From Geodermatophilus dictyosporus (lineage in GTDB: Bacteria; Actinomycetota; Actinomycetes; Mycobacteriales; Geodermatophilaceae): 64,000 bases of DNA. The stretch spans positions 186,001-250,000 of the forward strand of contig NZ_FOWQ01000002.1 in the NCBI RefSeq assembly GCF_900115505.1, read 5' to 3'. Numbering within the stretch: position 1 is the first letter of the stretch; each line of letters opens with the position of its first letter. The notes under the pieces are model-generated. The model searched no databases. It worked only from the letters and a program-made list of their open reading frames with translations, and was not told the DNA's origin. The translations under genes were made by a program, and so were the position numbers. Of the stretch, positions 8,095 to 19,955 are shown piece by piece.

Positions 8095-10128
8095 TCAGGC
8101 GGGAGCCGGCACCCGCTCGTCGAGCCCGTGCGCCTCGAGTCCGTGGGCACTGCGGACCACGTCGACGACCTGGCCCATGATGTCGGTGAGCCCGAAGTCC
8201 TTCGGCGTGAAGACGCGGGCCACGCCCTGCTCGCGCAGCCGCCGGGCGTCGCTGTCGGGGATGATCCCGCCGACGACCACCGGGACGTCGTCCAGGCCGG
8301 CCTCCCGCAGTCCCCGCAGCACCGCCGGGACCACCTGCAGGTGCGAGCCGGACAGCACCGACAGCCCGACGACGTGCACGTCCTCCTCGACCGCCGCCGA
8401 CACGATCTGCGCGGGCGTGAGCCGGATCCCCTGGTAGACGACCTCGAAGCCGGCGTCGCGGGCGCGGACGGCGATCTGCTCGGCACCGTTGGAGTGCCCG
8501 TCGAGACCGGGCTTGCCGACCAGGAACCGCAGCCGCCCGCCGAGCTCCTCGCCGGTGGCCCGCACCCGCTCGCGCACCTGCCCGAGCATCTCGTCGGCCT
8601 CCCCGCTCCCGGTCGCCGCGGCCACGCCGGTGGGCGCCCGGTACTCGCCGAACACCTCGCGGAGCACACCGGCCCACTCCCCCGTCGTCACGCCGGCGCG
8701 GGCGCACTCGAGGGTGGCGGCCATGAGGTTCTCGTCGGTGCCGGCGACCTCGCGCAGCCGGGCGAGCGTGCGCCGCACCGGCTCCGGGTCACGCCCGGCG
8801 CGCCACCGACGCACCGCCTCCTGCGCCGCGGACTCCACGGCGGGGTCGACGACCTGGATGGCGGCGTCGAGGTCGGCGGTCAGCGGGTTGGGCTCGGTGC
8901 CCTCGAACCGGTTGACGCCGACGACGACGTCCTCGCCGCGCTCCATCCGGCGGCGGCGCTCGGCCAGCGAGGCGACCAGCCCGCCCTTCATGTAGCCGGA
9001 CTCGACGGCGGCCACCGCGCCGCCCATCTCCTGCACCCGGGCGATCTCGGCGCGGGCGCCCTCGACCAGCTCGGCGACCTTGCGCTCCACCACGACCGAC
9101 CCGGTGAACAGGTCGTCGTACTCGAGCAGGTCGGTCTCGTAGGCGAGCACCTGCTGCAGCCGCAGCGACCACTGCTGGTCCCAGGGGCGGGGCAGGCCGA
9201 GCGCCTCGTTCCAGGCCGGCAGCTGGACCGCCCGGGCGCGGGCGTCCTTGGACAGGGTGACGCCGAGCATCTCCAGCACGATCCGCTGCACGTTGTTCTC
9301 CGGCTGCGCCTCGGTCAGGCCCAGGGAGTTGACCTGCACCCCGTAGCGGAAGCGCCGGAGCCTCGGGTCCTGGACGCCGTAGCGCTCCTCGGTCAGCTCG
9401 TCCCAGAGCCGGGTGAAGGCGCGCATCTTGCACATCTCCTCGACGAAGCGGACGCCCGCGTTGACGAAGAAGGAGATGCGCGCGACCACCTCGCCGAAGC
9501 GCTCCTGCGGCACCTGGCCGGAGTCGCGCACCGAGTCCAGGACGGCGATCGCGGTGCTCATCGCGTAGGCGATCTCCTGCACCGGCGTCGCTCCCGCCTC
9601 CTGCAGGTGGTAGCTGCAGATGTTGATCGGGTTCCACCTCGGCATCGCCGTCACGGTGTGGGCGACCACGTCGGTGATCAGCCGCATCGAGGGCCCGGGC
9701 GGGAACACGTAGGTCCCCCGCGACAGGTACTCCTTGACGATGTCGTTCTGCGTCGTGCCCGCGAGCGCGGCGACGTCGTGGCCCTGCTCCTCGGCGACCA
9801 CCTGGTAGAGCGCCAGCAGCCACATCGCCGTGGCGTTGATCGTCATCGACGTGTTCATCTCGTCCAGCGGGATGCCGTCGAACAGCGCGCGCACGTCCCC
9901 GACGTGGGCGACCGGCACGCCGACCTTGCCGACCTCGCCGGCCGCCAGCTCGTCGTCGGGGTCGTAGCCGGTCTGCGTCGGCAGGTCGAAGGCGACCGAC
10001 AGGCCGGTCTGGCCCTTCGCCAGGTTGCGGCGGTAGAGCGCGTTGGACTCTGCCGGTGACGAGTGGCCGGCGTAGGTGCGCATGACCCAGGGACGGTCGC
10101 GGTCCTTCGACGGTGAAGAGGACGGCAT
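8095..10128 (-). CDS. meaA: Adenosylcobalamin-dependent acyl-CoA mutase (MeaA/ethylmalonyl-CoA mutase type)
   Basis: A single chain of 677 residues combines the TIM-barrel substrate domain (about 1-500) and the B12-binding domain (about 530-665). The substrate domain shows RTYAGHSSPAESNALYRRN, GLSVAFDLPTQTGYDPD and the TQNDIVKEYLSRGTYVFPP segment. The cobalamin site is DGHSNG (Asp543, His545, Gly548). The DGHSNGAEQIA signature and single-chain layout point to the MeaA/ethylmalonyl-CoA mutase group rather than heterodimeric methylmalonyl-CoA mutase; isobutyryl-CoA-type activity is a remaining possibility. The ATG at 10128 (MPSSSPSKDRDRPW) was chosen; the frame continues far upstream as a shadow of the murA region. 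The cofactor-making adenosyltransferase gene lies 2 kb away. Confidence 0.92.
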   Translation of the reverse strand: MPSSSPSKDRDRPWVMRTYAGHSSPAESNALYRRNLAKGQTGLSVAFDLPTQTGYDPDDELAAGEVGKVGVPVAHVGDVRALFDGIPLDEMNTSMTINATAMWLLALYQVVAEEQGHDVAALAGTTQNDIVKEYLSRGTYVFPPGPSMRLITDVVAHTVTAMPRWNPINICSYHLQEAGATPVQEIAYAMSTAIAVLDSVRDSGQVPQERFGEVVARISFFVNAGVRFVEEMCKMRAFTRLWDELTEERYGVQDPRLRRFRYGVQVNSLGLTEAQPENNVQRIVLEMLGVTLSKDARARAVQLPAWNEALGLPRPWDQQWSLRLQQVLAYETDLLEYDDLFTGSVVVERKVAELVEGARAEIARVQEMGGAVAAVESGYMKGGLVASLAERRRRMERGEDVVVGVNRFEGTEPNPLTADLDAAIQVVDPAVESAAQEAVRRWRAGRDPEPVRRTLARLREVAGTDENLMAATLECARAGVTTGEWAGVLREVFGEYRAPTGVAAATGSGEADEMLGQVRERVRATGEELGGRLRFLVGKPGLDGHSNGAEQIAVRARDAGFEVVYQGIRLTPAQIVSAAVEEDVHVVGLSVLSGSHLQVVPAVLRGLREAGLDDVPVVVGGIIPDSDARRLREQGVARVFTPKDFGLTDIMGQVVDVVRSAHGLEAHGLDERVPAPA

Positions 10129-10257
10129 GCCCGCGGAGTGTAGGGCCCGGCTACCCGCCAGTAGCAGACCCGTCGGGGGGACGTCGGTGGTGGCACACTC
10201 GATCGCGCACGGCCGGGCCGACCTGGGCTCTGCCGCCGGTGACCGAAGGAGGTCGGG

Positions 10258-10587
10258 GTGCTCCAGCCGGGCAGCCTCAGCTACATCGCCGGACCGGTCG
10301 TCGCGGTCGTGGTGATGGTGCTGCTGGCCCTCTTCATGCGCTGGGCCTTCGGCACCGGCGGGTCCGGCAGCGTGCGCCGCCGTCCGGCGCCGTCCGACGA
10401 CGGCCTGCTCACCCGCGTGGCCACCCTCTCCCGCCGCGAGTCGGCGCTGGCCTTCCGCGCGGTGCTCTCCGACGCCGGGATCCGGTCCACGGTCCGCTGT
10501 CCTTCGCCCCACCGCGCCGACGTGCTGGTGTTCCCCGAGGACGCCTCCCGCGCCCGCGAGATCGCGGCCTCCTTCCCGGCGGCCTAG
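10258..10587 (+). CDS. Small membrane protein with DUF2007-like C-terminal domain
   Basis: A 109-residue protein with one membrane segment (about residues 10-28, [19 protein letters not shown]), a basic linker, then a cytoplasmic domain with [19 protein letters not shown] and [15 protein letters not shown]. The last part resembles the DUF2007 (putative signal-transducing) fold, in which LVxxEDAxxARxI is a hallmark. The GTG start at 10258 sits eight bases after a strong aaggaggt ribosome-binding site. The stop overlaps the convergent murA stop by four bases. No specific function can be given. Confidence 0.78.
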   Translation: MLQPGSLSYIAGPVVAVVVMVLLALFMRWAFGTGGSGSVRRRPAPSDDGLLTRVATLSRRESALAFRAVLSDAGIRSTVRCPSPHRADVLVFPEDASRAREIAASFPAA

Positions 10588-11870
10588 CCGGCGTCGGCGC
10601 GGTCGACCCGCGTGACCTCCGCGCCCAGGCCGCGCAGCTGGTCGACGAAGTCGGGGTAGCCGCGGTCGACGTGGTGCACGTCCTGCACCTCGGTCACGCC
10701 GTCGGAGACCAGCCCGGCCAGCACCAGGCCGGCGCCGGCGCGGATGTCGGTGGCCACCACGGGCGCGCTCGACAGCCGCTCCCGGCCGCGGACGACGGCG
10801 TGGTGGCCGTCGATGCGGACGTCGGCGCCCAGCCGGACCAGCTCGTTGACGAACATGAACCGGCCCTCGAACACGTTCTCGGTGATGAGCGCGGTGCCGG
10901 TGGAGACGGCGGCCAGCGCGACGGCCATCGGCTGCAGGTCGGTCGGGAACCCCGGGAAGGGCAGCGTGACGACGTCGACCCCGCGGGGCCGCTCGTCCAT
11001 GGCCACCCGCACGCCGCCGTCGACGACCTCCACCGTGGCGCCGGCGCCGACCAGCTTGTCCAGCGGGACGGCGAGGTGCTCGGGAACGGCCCGCTCGACG
11101 ACGACGTCCCCGCGGGTCATGACCGCCCCGATGCACCAGGTGCCGGCCACGATCCGGTCGGGGACGGTGGTGTAGGTGACCGGCGCCAGCTCGGTGACGC
11201 CCTCGACGGTGAGCGTGGAGGTGCCCGCACCGTCGATGCGCGCCCCCATCGCGGCGAGCATCGAGCAGATGTCGACGATCTCCGGCTCGCGGGCGGCGTT
11301 GTCGATGACCGTCGTGCCCTCGGCGAGCACGGCCGCCATGAGCAGGTTCTCCGTGGCCCCCACCGAGGGGAAGTCCAGCCAGATCGACGTGCCGCGCAGT
11401 CGCGGGGCGCTGGCCACCAGGAAGCCGTGCTCACTGTGGATCGAGGCACCCAGCCGCTCCAGGCCGGAGATGTGCATGTCCAGCCCGCGGGAGCCGATCG
11501 CGTCGCCGCCGGGCAGGGCGACCCGGGCGCTGCCGCAGCGCGCCACCAGCGGGCCCAGCACGCTGATCGACGCGCGCATCCGGCGCACCAGGTCGTAGTC
11601 GGTCTCGGTGGCCGGGTCGTCGGGGACGTCGACGACCACCCGCCCGCCGCCACCGGACAGACCCGACCGCTCGTAGGTGACGCCGCAGCCGAGCCGGCGC
11701 AGCACCTCGCTCATGATCGAGACGTCGAGGATGTCGGGCACCTCCTCGACGGTGGTCCGTCCGGAGGCCAGCAACGCGGCGGCCATGAGCTTGAGGGCGC
11801 TGTTCTTCGCCCCCGTGACGCGCACCCGGCCGGTCAGGGCCGTGCCGCCGGTCACCTCGAAGCACTGCAC
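10584..11870 (-). CDS. murA: UDP-N-acetylglucosamine 1-carboxyvinyltransferase MurA, Asp active-site variant
   Basis: A 428-residue EPSP-synthase-fold enzyme that transfers enolpyruvate from PEP to UDP-GlcNAc, the first committed step of peptidoglycan synthesis. The [15 protein letters not shown] start, [18 protein letters not shown] and FPTDLQP segments are diagnostic. The catalytic loop reads [11 protein letters not shown]: Asp123 replaces the usual Cys (position 115 in E. coli), the residue alkylated by fosfomycin. M. tuberculosis MurA has the same Cys-to-Asp change and is intrinsically fosfomycin resistant. The GTG start is six bases after a TAGGGT -10 box, so the transcript is probably leaderless. 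Only one murA-like gene is present in this window. Confidence 0.96.
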   Translation of the reverse strand: MQCFEVTGGTALTGRVRVTGAKNSALKLMAAALLASGRTTVEEVPDILDVSIMSEVLRRLGCGVTYERSGLSGGGGRVVVDVPDDPATETDYDLVRRMRASISVLGPLVARCGSARVALPGGDAIGSRGLDMHISGLERLGASIHSEHGFLVASAPRLRGTSIWLDFPSVGATENLLMAAVLAEGTTVIDNAAREPEIVDICSMLAAMGARIDGAGTSTLTVEGVTELAPVTYTTVPDRIVAGTWCIGAVMTRGDVVVERAVPEHLAVPLDKLVGAGATVEVVDGGVRVAMDERPRGVDVVTLPFPGFPTDLQPMAVALAAVSTGTALITENVFEGRFMFVNELVRLGADVRIDGHHAVVRGRERLSSAPVVATDIRAGAGLVLAGLVSDGVTEVQDVHHVDRGYPDFVDQLRGLGAEVTRVDRADAG

Positions 11871-11876
11871 CGGGAC

Positions 11877-11882
11877 ACCCTA
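11877..11882 (-). promoter_or_regulatory. -10 box TAGGGT for leaderless murA
   Basis: On the minus strand TAGGGT is followed by six bases and then the murA GTG. That places the expected transcription start on the first base of the start codon. No ribosome-binding site could fit in the gap. Confidence 0.55.
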
Positions 11883-11885
11883 GTT

Positions 11886-11944
11886 GGCCCCGCTGCAGGG
11901 CCCCGCCGCGAGCCTGCGAGCGGTGGGGGGCAGCGGGGTCCTTC
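11886..11944. repeat. Stem-loop element copy B, inside a divergent promoter region
   Basis: The outer stem is ccccgctgc (11888-11896) with gcagcgggg (11930-11938). The inner stem is ccccgccgc (11901-11909) with gcggtgggg (11920-11928), with the G.T pair five positions from the loop gagcctgcga. The tail is ggtccttc. Unlike the other copies this one lies between two gene starts rather than beyond a stop codon. Confidence 0.8.
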
Positions 11945-11950
11945 TAGGCT
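11945..11950 (+). promoter_or_regulatory. -10 box TAGGCT for leaderless adenosyltransferase gene
   Basis: TAGGCT is followed by seven bases and then the ATG at 11958, with no Shine-Dalgarno sequence. It directly abuts the tail of repeat copy B, so the repeat occupies the -35 region. Confidence 0.55.
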
Positions 11951-11957
11951 CGCCGGC

Positions 11958-12563
11958 ATGACGGTCCGGCTGACGCGCATCTACACGAAGACCGGTGACG
12001 CCGGCCAGACGCACCTGGGCGACATGAGCCGGGTGACCAAGACCGACCCCCGGCTGGTCGCCTACGCCGACGTCGACGAGGCCAACAGCGTGCTGGGGAT
12101 CGCCCTGGCCCTCGGGTCGCCGTCGCCGGAGCTCACCGAGCTGGTCCGCAGCGTGCAGAACGACCTGTTCGACGTCGGCGCCGACCTGTCCACGCCGGTG
12201 GTGCCCGACCCCGCGCACCCGCCGCTGCGGGTGACCGCCGCCTACACCGAGCGGCTGGAGGCGGCCTGCGACGAGCACAACGAGACGCTGCCTCCGCTGA
12301 CCAGCTTCGTGCTGCCCGGGGGCACCCCGCTGGCGGCACTGCTGCACCAGGCGCGGGTGGTCGTCCGGCGGGCCGAGCGCAGCGTGTGGGCGCTGCTGCA
12401 GGCCGACGGTGGGCGCACCAACCCCGAGACCGCCCGTTACCTCAACCGGCTCTCCGACCTGCTGTTCATCCTCGCCCGCGAGGCCAACCCGGACGGCGAC
12501 GTGCTCTGGGAGCCCGGCGCGCACAGCGGCGTCCACGCCCAGCGGGCGGCCCGCGACAGCTAG
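11958..12563 (+). CDS. Cob(I)yrinic acid a,c-diamide/cobalamin adenosyltransferase, PduO type
   Basis: A 201-residue helical-bundle protein of the PduO-type ATP:cob(I)alamin adenosyltransferase family. The ATP-binding N-terminus TRIYTKTGDAGQTHLGD, the VDEANSVLG helix and FVLPGGTPLAALLHQARVVVRRAER with the RYLNRLSDLLFILAR segment are all diagnostic. It attaches the adenosyl group to cobalamin, making the cofactor for the neighbouring MeaA-type mutase and delivering it. The gene is divergent from murA and convergent with the DUF2550 gene, whose stop it overlaps by four bases. The ATG start is preceded by a -10 box at leaderless distance. Confidence 0.95.
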   Translation: MTVRLTRIYTKTGDAGQTHLGDMSRVTKTDPRLVAYADVDEANSVLGIALALGSPSPELTELVRSVQNDLFDVGADLSTPVVPDPAHPPLRVTAAYTERLEAACDEHNETLPPLTSFVLPGGTPLAALLHQARVVVRRAERSVWALLQADGGRTNPETARYLNRLSDLLFILAREANPDGDVLWEPGAHSGVHAQRAARDS

Positions 12564-12961
12564 CTGCCCGGCGGGGCCGACTCCACCCAGGAGAGGAACC
12601 CGGTCACCGTCGAGGGCTCCATGGCCAGCTCCTTGCGCCCGCTGCCGGTGGCGCAGGTGAGGACGACGACGTCGTCGGGCAGGGCGACGTCGTCCCGGCC
12701 GGCGCCGCGGCGGCTCTCCACACGCACCTCGTGGCGGCACAGCCGCTGCTGGGGCCGCACGGACAGCGACAGGCCGCGGTACCACAGCAGCGCGTCCCCG
12801 CCGTACCAGGCCACGCCCACCGACCAGCGGGAGCTCCCGGCCGGGCGCAGCCACATGGTCACCGCGCCCAGGCCGGTCAGCAGCAGCCGCCGGCGCAGCA
12901 GGAAGGCGACCACCACGGCGACCACCAGCGCGGCGGCCACGACGAGGAGGGCGGTGGTCAC
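12560..12961 (-). CDS. DUF2550 membrane protein
   Basis: A 133-residue protein with an N-terminal membrane segment (TTALLVVAAALVVAVVVAFLL) followed by a basic stretch and a small domain with WSVGVAWYGGDALLWYRGLSLSVRP. This is the DUF2550 family, which sits downstream of atpC in many Actinobacteria (the position of Rv1312 in M. tuberculosis). The GTG at 12961 was chosen because the hydrophobic helix begins right after it; the longer frame runs into atpC, whose stop is at 12993, leaving a 31-base gap. The function is unknown. The position suggests co-transcription with atpC. Confidence 0.85.
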   Translation of the reverse strand: MTTALLVVAAALVVAVVVAFLLRRRLLLTGLGAVTMWLRPAGSSRWSVGVAWYGGDALLWYRGLSLSVRPQQRLCRHEVRVESRRGAGRDDVALPDDVVVLTCATGSGRKELAMEPSTVTGFLSWVESAPPGS

Positions 12962-12992
12962 CGGCGGGATCGTGCGGGTGGGTCCGGTCGGT

Positions 12993-13382
12993 TCAGCTGG
13001 ACTGGCCGGCGGCCTGCAGCCGTGACTGGGCACGACGGGCGGCGGCCAGCGCCTCCGGGTCGTCGCCGCCCTCCTCGGCCCGGCGCAGCGCCTCACGGGC
13101 GCGCTCGACGTCGATCTCGGAGGAGATCTCGGCGGTCTCGGCGAGGATCGACACCTTGTCCGGGGTGACCGAGAGGAAGCCGCCGTGCGCGGCGACGACC
13201 AGGTCCTCGCCCTCGACCGTGCGGATCGTGACGACGCCGCCCGGGGCGAGCTCCCCGAGCAGCGGGGTGTGGCCGGGTAGGACGCCGAGATCACCCTCGG
13301 TGGTCCGGGCGATGACCATGCTGGCCTCGCCGGACCAGATCGTCCGCTCGACGGCCACCAACTCGACCTGCAGGGTCGCCAC
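12993..13382 (-). CDS. atpC: F1 ATP synthase epsilon subunit
   Basis: A 129-residue protein with the beta-sandwich (about 1-85): [23 protein letters not shown] and [17 protein letters not shown], then [21 protein letters not shown]-terminal helical hairpin ([14 protein letters not shown] and [15 protein letters not shown]) follows. It belongs to the central stalk and can inhibit ATP hydrolysis. Unusually it is separated from atpD by about 620 bases with a strong hairpin in between, so it may have its own promoter or depend on read-through. The RBS-like ggaggagt lies just before the ATG. Confidence 0.95.
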   Translation of the reverse strand: MATLQVELVAVERTIWSGEASMVIARTTEGDLGVLPGHTPLLGELAPGGVVTIRTVEGEDLVVAAHGGFLSVTPDKVSILAETAEISSEIDVERAREALRRAEEGGDDPEALAAARRAQSRLQAAGQSS

Positions 13383-13514
13383 GACACTCCTCCGGGTCCA
13401 CCGACGAACGGTGCTCAGGACGCCGGCCGGGAAGCGGGCACGGCGACGGTCGGCCCCACTCTAGCGGCGGGCGCCCCGGCACCCGGTGGCGGCCGGGTGA
13501 CGTGCTGGAACGGT

Positions 13515-13572
13515 CACCCTCCAGGGGCCGCGCCGAGCGTGCCAGGCGTGGGGGAAGGGTGGTCCTTCGTCA
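13515..13572. repeat. Stem-loop element copy F, between atpD and atpC
   Basis: The outer stem is caccct (13515-13520) with agggtg (13556-13561). The inner stem is cgcgcc (13529-13534) with ggcgtg (13545-13550), with a G.T pair five positions from the loop gagcgtgcca. The tail ggtccttcgtca follows, and its last three bases are the complement of the stop codon of the small open frame 13570-13758. Confidence 0.7.
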
Positions 13573-13758
13573 GGCCGCGCGGCGGTAGAGCAGGGTCCAG
13601 CGGCCCACGCGCACCCACGGGTGGCGGACCGTGGAGGCCGGCGCCCAGTCCTCGGTGTCGAAGCGCCGGGCGTCGACGTGCGGCACCGGGGCCGACGGTG
13701 GCCAGGTCCAGCCCGGGTCGGGGCCACCGGCCCTGCTCGTGGCATCCAGCCAGTCCAT
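13570..13758 (-). CDS. Possible small protein inserted between atpD and atpC
   Basis: A 62-residue frame beginning MDWLDATSRAGG and ending VGRWTLLYRRAA, rich in Trp, Pro and Asp. The ATG is preceded by gggaga at suitable distance on the minus strand. Sequence such as DTEDWAPASTVRHPWVRVGRW looks like protein rather than noise, but I do not recognise a family. The stop codon coincides with the tail of repeat copy F. If real, it is an extra gene inside the atp operon; the upstream part of the same frame (to 14055) overlaps the end of atpD and the hairpin and is not credible. Confidence 0.45.
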   Translation of the reverse strand: MDWLDATSRAGGPDPGWTWPPSAPVPHVDARRFDTEDWAPASTVRHPWVRVGRWTLLYRRAA

Positions 13759-13941
13759 CGTCGTCTCCCACAACCGAGCGTCCGGTCCCTCCGGGCGCCA
13801 CCTGCTCGATCGGCAGGCAGACTCCCGTGCTTGAGGGCGCATCCGCCAGCCCCGATGCCCACGGACGGCGGAGACGAACCACCCGGCCGGGTGCACTCCT
13901 GGCCGGTCCCGACGCTGCGTGAGGGACCGCGCACGACCCGG

Positions 13942-13988
13942 ACGCTCGACGGCCGGGTCCCCGTGGCGGGGACCCGGCCGTCGAGCGT
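13942..13988 (-). terminator. 21-bp hairpin just beyond atpD
   Basis: Arms 13942-13962 and 13968-13988 are exact complements with a five-base loop. The hairpin begins 17 bases after the atpD stop. It lacks a long T run, as is common in high-GC Actinobacteria. It would be expected to end or reduce transcription before atpC. Confidence 0.7.
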
Positions 13989-14005
13989 CTCGTGCCGGGG
14001 TGGCG

Positions 14006-15532
<1,527 letters not shown>

Positions 15533-16504
15533 TCAGTCGTCGGCGCCCGCCGAGACCAGCGCGTCGGCGCCGCCGACGATCTCGCTGATCTCCTGCGTGA
15601 TCTCCGCCTGCCGGGCCTGGTTGGCCTGGCGGGACAGGTTCTTGGCCAGCTCCTCGGCGTTGTCCGACGCCGACTTCATCGCCCGCCGCCGCGACGCCGA
15701 CTCCGAGGCGGCCGCCTCGAGCATCGCCGCGTAGATGCGGGTGGTGACGTACTTGGGCAGCAGCGCGTCGAGGAGTGCCTCGGCGGAGGGCTCGAACTCG
15801 TAGGAGGTCGCGGCGCCGCCGTCGCCGGTGCGGCCGGCCTCGCGGTCCTCGCGCTCGTAGTCGAACTCCTCGACCTCCTCGACCTCCAGCGGAGCCATCC
15901 GCTTGGCGACCGGGACCTGGGCCAGCAGCGACCGGAACTCGGTGTAGACGATGTGCAGCTCGTCCACGCCCTCCACGCCGTCCGCGCCCGGGCCGCCGTC
16001 GGCGTCGTCCTCACCGGCGGTGAACGCGTCGATGAGGGCGCCACCGACCGCCTGCGCGTCGGCGTAGCCCGGCTGCTCGGAGAAGCCGGTGAACGTCCCC
16101 GCCATCGGGCGGTCGCGGAAGGAGTAGTAGGTCTCCCCCTTGCGTCCGACGACGTAGAGGACCGGCTCCTTGCCCTCCTGCCGCAGCAGCGACAGCAGTT
16201 CCTCGGTGCGCCGGAGCACGTTGACGTTGTACGAGCCGGCGAACCCGCGGTCGGAGGTGATCACCAGGACCGCCGCGCGGCGGGCGTCCTGCCGCTCGGT
16301 GAGCAGCGGGTGCTCCAGCGACGCGGAGGACGCCAGCGCGGACAGCACGCGGGTGATCTCCCGGGCGTAGGGCTTGGAGGCCTCCACCCGGGCCTGGGCG
16401 CGCACGATGCGGGCGCCGGCGATCAGCTCCTGCGCCGAGAAGATCTTCTTCGTCGACTGGGTGGAGCGGATGCGGCGCCGCAGCGCGCGGAGCGAACCGG
16501 CCAC
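15533..16504 (-). CDS. atpG: F1 ATP synthase gamma subunit with two inserts
   Basis: A 323-residue rotor-shaft subunit starting [21 protein letters not shown]. The GTG at 16504 was chosen over 16543 because this is the family start and lies four bases after the atpA stop. Compared with E. coli gamma (about 287 residues) there are two acidic inserts: residues about 163-180 ([14 protein letters not shown]), at the place of the mycobacterial gamma loop, and about 211-235 ([19 protein letters not shown]). The C-terminal helix [30 protein letters not shown] is typical. The first insert suggests a loop that affects rotation or ATP hydrolysis, as reported for mycobacteria. Confidence 0.95.
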   Translation of the reverse strand: MAGSLRALRRRIRSTQSTKKIFSAQELIAGARIVRAQARVEASKPYAREITRVLSALASSASLEHPLLTERQDARRAAVLVITSDRGFAGSYNVNVLRRTEELLSLLRQEGKEPVLYVVGRKGETYYSFRDRPMAGTFTGFSEQPGYADAQAVGGALIDAFTAGEDDADGGPGADGVEGVDELHIVYTEFRSLLAQVPVAKRMAPLEVEEVEEFDYEREDREAGRTGDGGAATSYEFEPSAEALLDALLPKYVTTRIYAAMLEAAASESASRRRAMKSASDNAEELAKNLSRQANQARQAEITQEISEIVGGADALVSAGADD

Positions 16505-16508
16505 CGCC

Positions 16509-18137
<1,629 letters not shown>

Positions 18138-18199
18138 GGCTCGCGTCCTCTTCCCTGCTGGGTGGTGCTGCTGGGTGGTGTCTGGGGTGGGGTGGGCGG

Positions 18200-19018
18200 T
18201 CAGCCCGTGAGCCGCCGGCCCGCGGTCTCGAGCCGGTTGGCGATGCTGCCGTCGATGACCTCGTCGCCGACGCGGACGACGAGCCCACCGAGGACGGAGG
18301 GGTCCACGGTGACCTGCAGGCCGATCGCCCGTCCGTAGACCCGGCCGAGCACGTCGCGCAGCCGCTGCTCCTGCTGCGCGGTCAGCGGCACGGCGCTCGT
18401 CACGTGGGCGACCGACCGGCCGCGCCGCGCGGAGGCGGCCTCCGAGAGGCGCTCGACCCGGTTCTCCGCGTTACCCACGTGCCGGACGGTCAGCGAGTTC
18501 CGCAGCAGCTGCTCGCTGACCGGGCTGACCCGGCCGGAGACCAGCCGGTCAAGCAGCGCCGTCTTGCCCTCGGCAGGCGCCTTGTCGTCGGAGAGGATGC
18601 GGGCCAGCTCCGCGTCACCGGCGACGATCCGGCCGAACCGGAAGAGCTCGTCCTCCACGCCCTCGAGCTCGCCGCGGGCCTCCGCGGCGTCCAGCGAGGC
18701 CTCGGTGGCCAGGGCCTCCATGGCCTCGACCAGGTCCAGCGGCCGCGACCAGCGCTGCCGGGCGACGGTCTGGACGAGGTCGACGGTGGCCTCGGAGACC
18801 CGCCCGCCGAGGATCCGCGCGGCGAGCCCGGCGCGGTCGGCGGGCTTGGCCGCCGGGTCCGACAGGGCCCGGCGCAGCGTGACCTGCCCGTCGAGCAGCC
18901 GCGCCACGGCGAACAGCTCGTCGGCGAAGGCCAGCAGCCCCGGGCCCGCGGCCCCGCGCGTCGTCTCCGCCAGGCGCTCACGCGAGAGCGTGAGCGCCTC
19001 CCGGCTGGAGGCGTCCAT
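18200..19018 (-). CDS. atpH: F1 ATP synthase delta subunit
   Basis: A 272-residue peripheral-stalk subunit, longer than the roughly 177-residue E. coli protein, as usual in high-GC Actinobacteria. The six-helix N-terminal part contains [27 protein letters not shown]; the C-terminal part has [34 protein letters not shown] and [16 protein letters not shown], which bind the alpha subunits and the b stalk. The ATG overlaps the atpF stop by one base (TGATG), a sign of coupled translation. Confidence 0.94.
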   Translation of the reverse strand: MDASSREALTLSRERLAETTRGAAGPGLLAFADELFAVARLLDGQVTLRRALSDPAAKPADRAGLAARILGGRVSEATVDLVQTVARQRWSRPLDLVEAMEALATEASLDAAEARGELEGVEDELFRFGRIVAGDAELARILSDDKAPAEGKTALLDRLVSGRVSPVSEQLLRNSLTVRHVGNAENRVERLSEAASARRGRSVAHVTSAVPLTAQQEQRLRDVLGRVYGRAIGLQVTVDPSVLGGLVVRVGDEVIDGSIANRLETAGRRLTG

Positions 19019-19638
19019 CAGCGGTCGCCCCCGGGCACGAACACGCTGCTGCCGGTCCGCCCGTCACCGGGGGTGCCGGGGGCCATGCCGTCGAGCTGGT
19101 CGAGGAAGCGGTCGACGGTGCCGCGGCGGCGCGCGTCGTCCTCGAGGGACTCGCCCACCACCCGGCCGGCGAGGTCGACGGCGAGCGCGCCGATCTGGCC
19201 GCGCAGCTCGTTGACCACCGACTGCCGGTTGGCGGCCAGCTGCTCCTCGCCGCGGGCGACGATCCGCGCGGACTCCTCCTGCGCCTGGGCGCGCAGCTCC
19301 TCCAGGATCTGCTGCCCCTCGGCGCGGGCCTGGTCGCGGATCTGCGCCGCCTCGGTCCGGGCCTCGGCGAGCTGGGCACGGTACTGCTCCAGCGCGGCCT
19401 TGGCCTCGGCCTGCATGGCCTCGGCCCGCTCGATGCCGCCCTCGATGCCCTTCCGGCGCTCGGCCAGCAGCTTCTCCAGCCGCGGGACGACGAGCCGCCG
19501 GTAGACGACGTACAGGACGAGGAAGGAGATGATGCCGACGATCAGCTCACCCGGGTGCGGGATGACCGGGTAGGCGTCCTCCCAGAAACCGCCGTCGCCA
19601 CCCTCGGCTGCGGCGGTCACGTCGCTGAGCGCGCTCAT
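19018..19638 (-). CDS. atpF: Fo ATP synthase b subunit
   Basis: A 206-residue protein with a short N-terminal tail, one membrane helix (ELIVGIISFLVLYVVYRRLVVPRL) and then a long charged coiled coil with RKGIEGGIERAEAMQAEAKAALEQYRAQLAEAR and QILEELRAQAQEESARIVARG. It forms the peripheral stalk linking Fo to F1. It is followed by atpH with a one-base overlap and preceded by atpE with a 23-base gap. Confidence 0.95.
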   Translation of the reverse strand: MSALSDVTAAAEGGDGGFWEDAYPVIPHPGELIVGIISFLVLYVVYRRLVVPRLEKLLAERRKGIEGGIERAEAMQAEAKAALEQYRAQLAEARTEAAQIRDQARAEGQQILEELRAQAQEESARIVARGEEQLAANRQSVVNELRGQIGALAVDLAGRVVGESLEDDARRRGTVDRFLDQLDGMAPGTPGDGRTGSSVFVPGGDR

Positions 19639-19661
19639 CGTGTGCTCCTCTCGTCCCTCGA

Positions 19662-19886
<225 letters not shown>

Positions 19887-19955
19887 TCAGTGGGTCTGTG
19901 CGGCCGGGTGGCCCACGACGGTCGTGCGGGGCGGTGCTGGGTGGAGCCGCGGACG

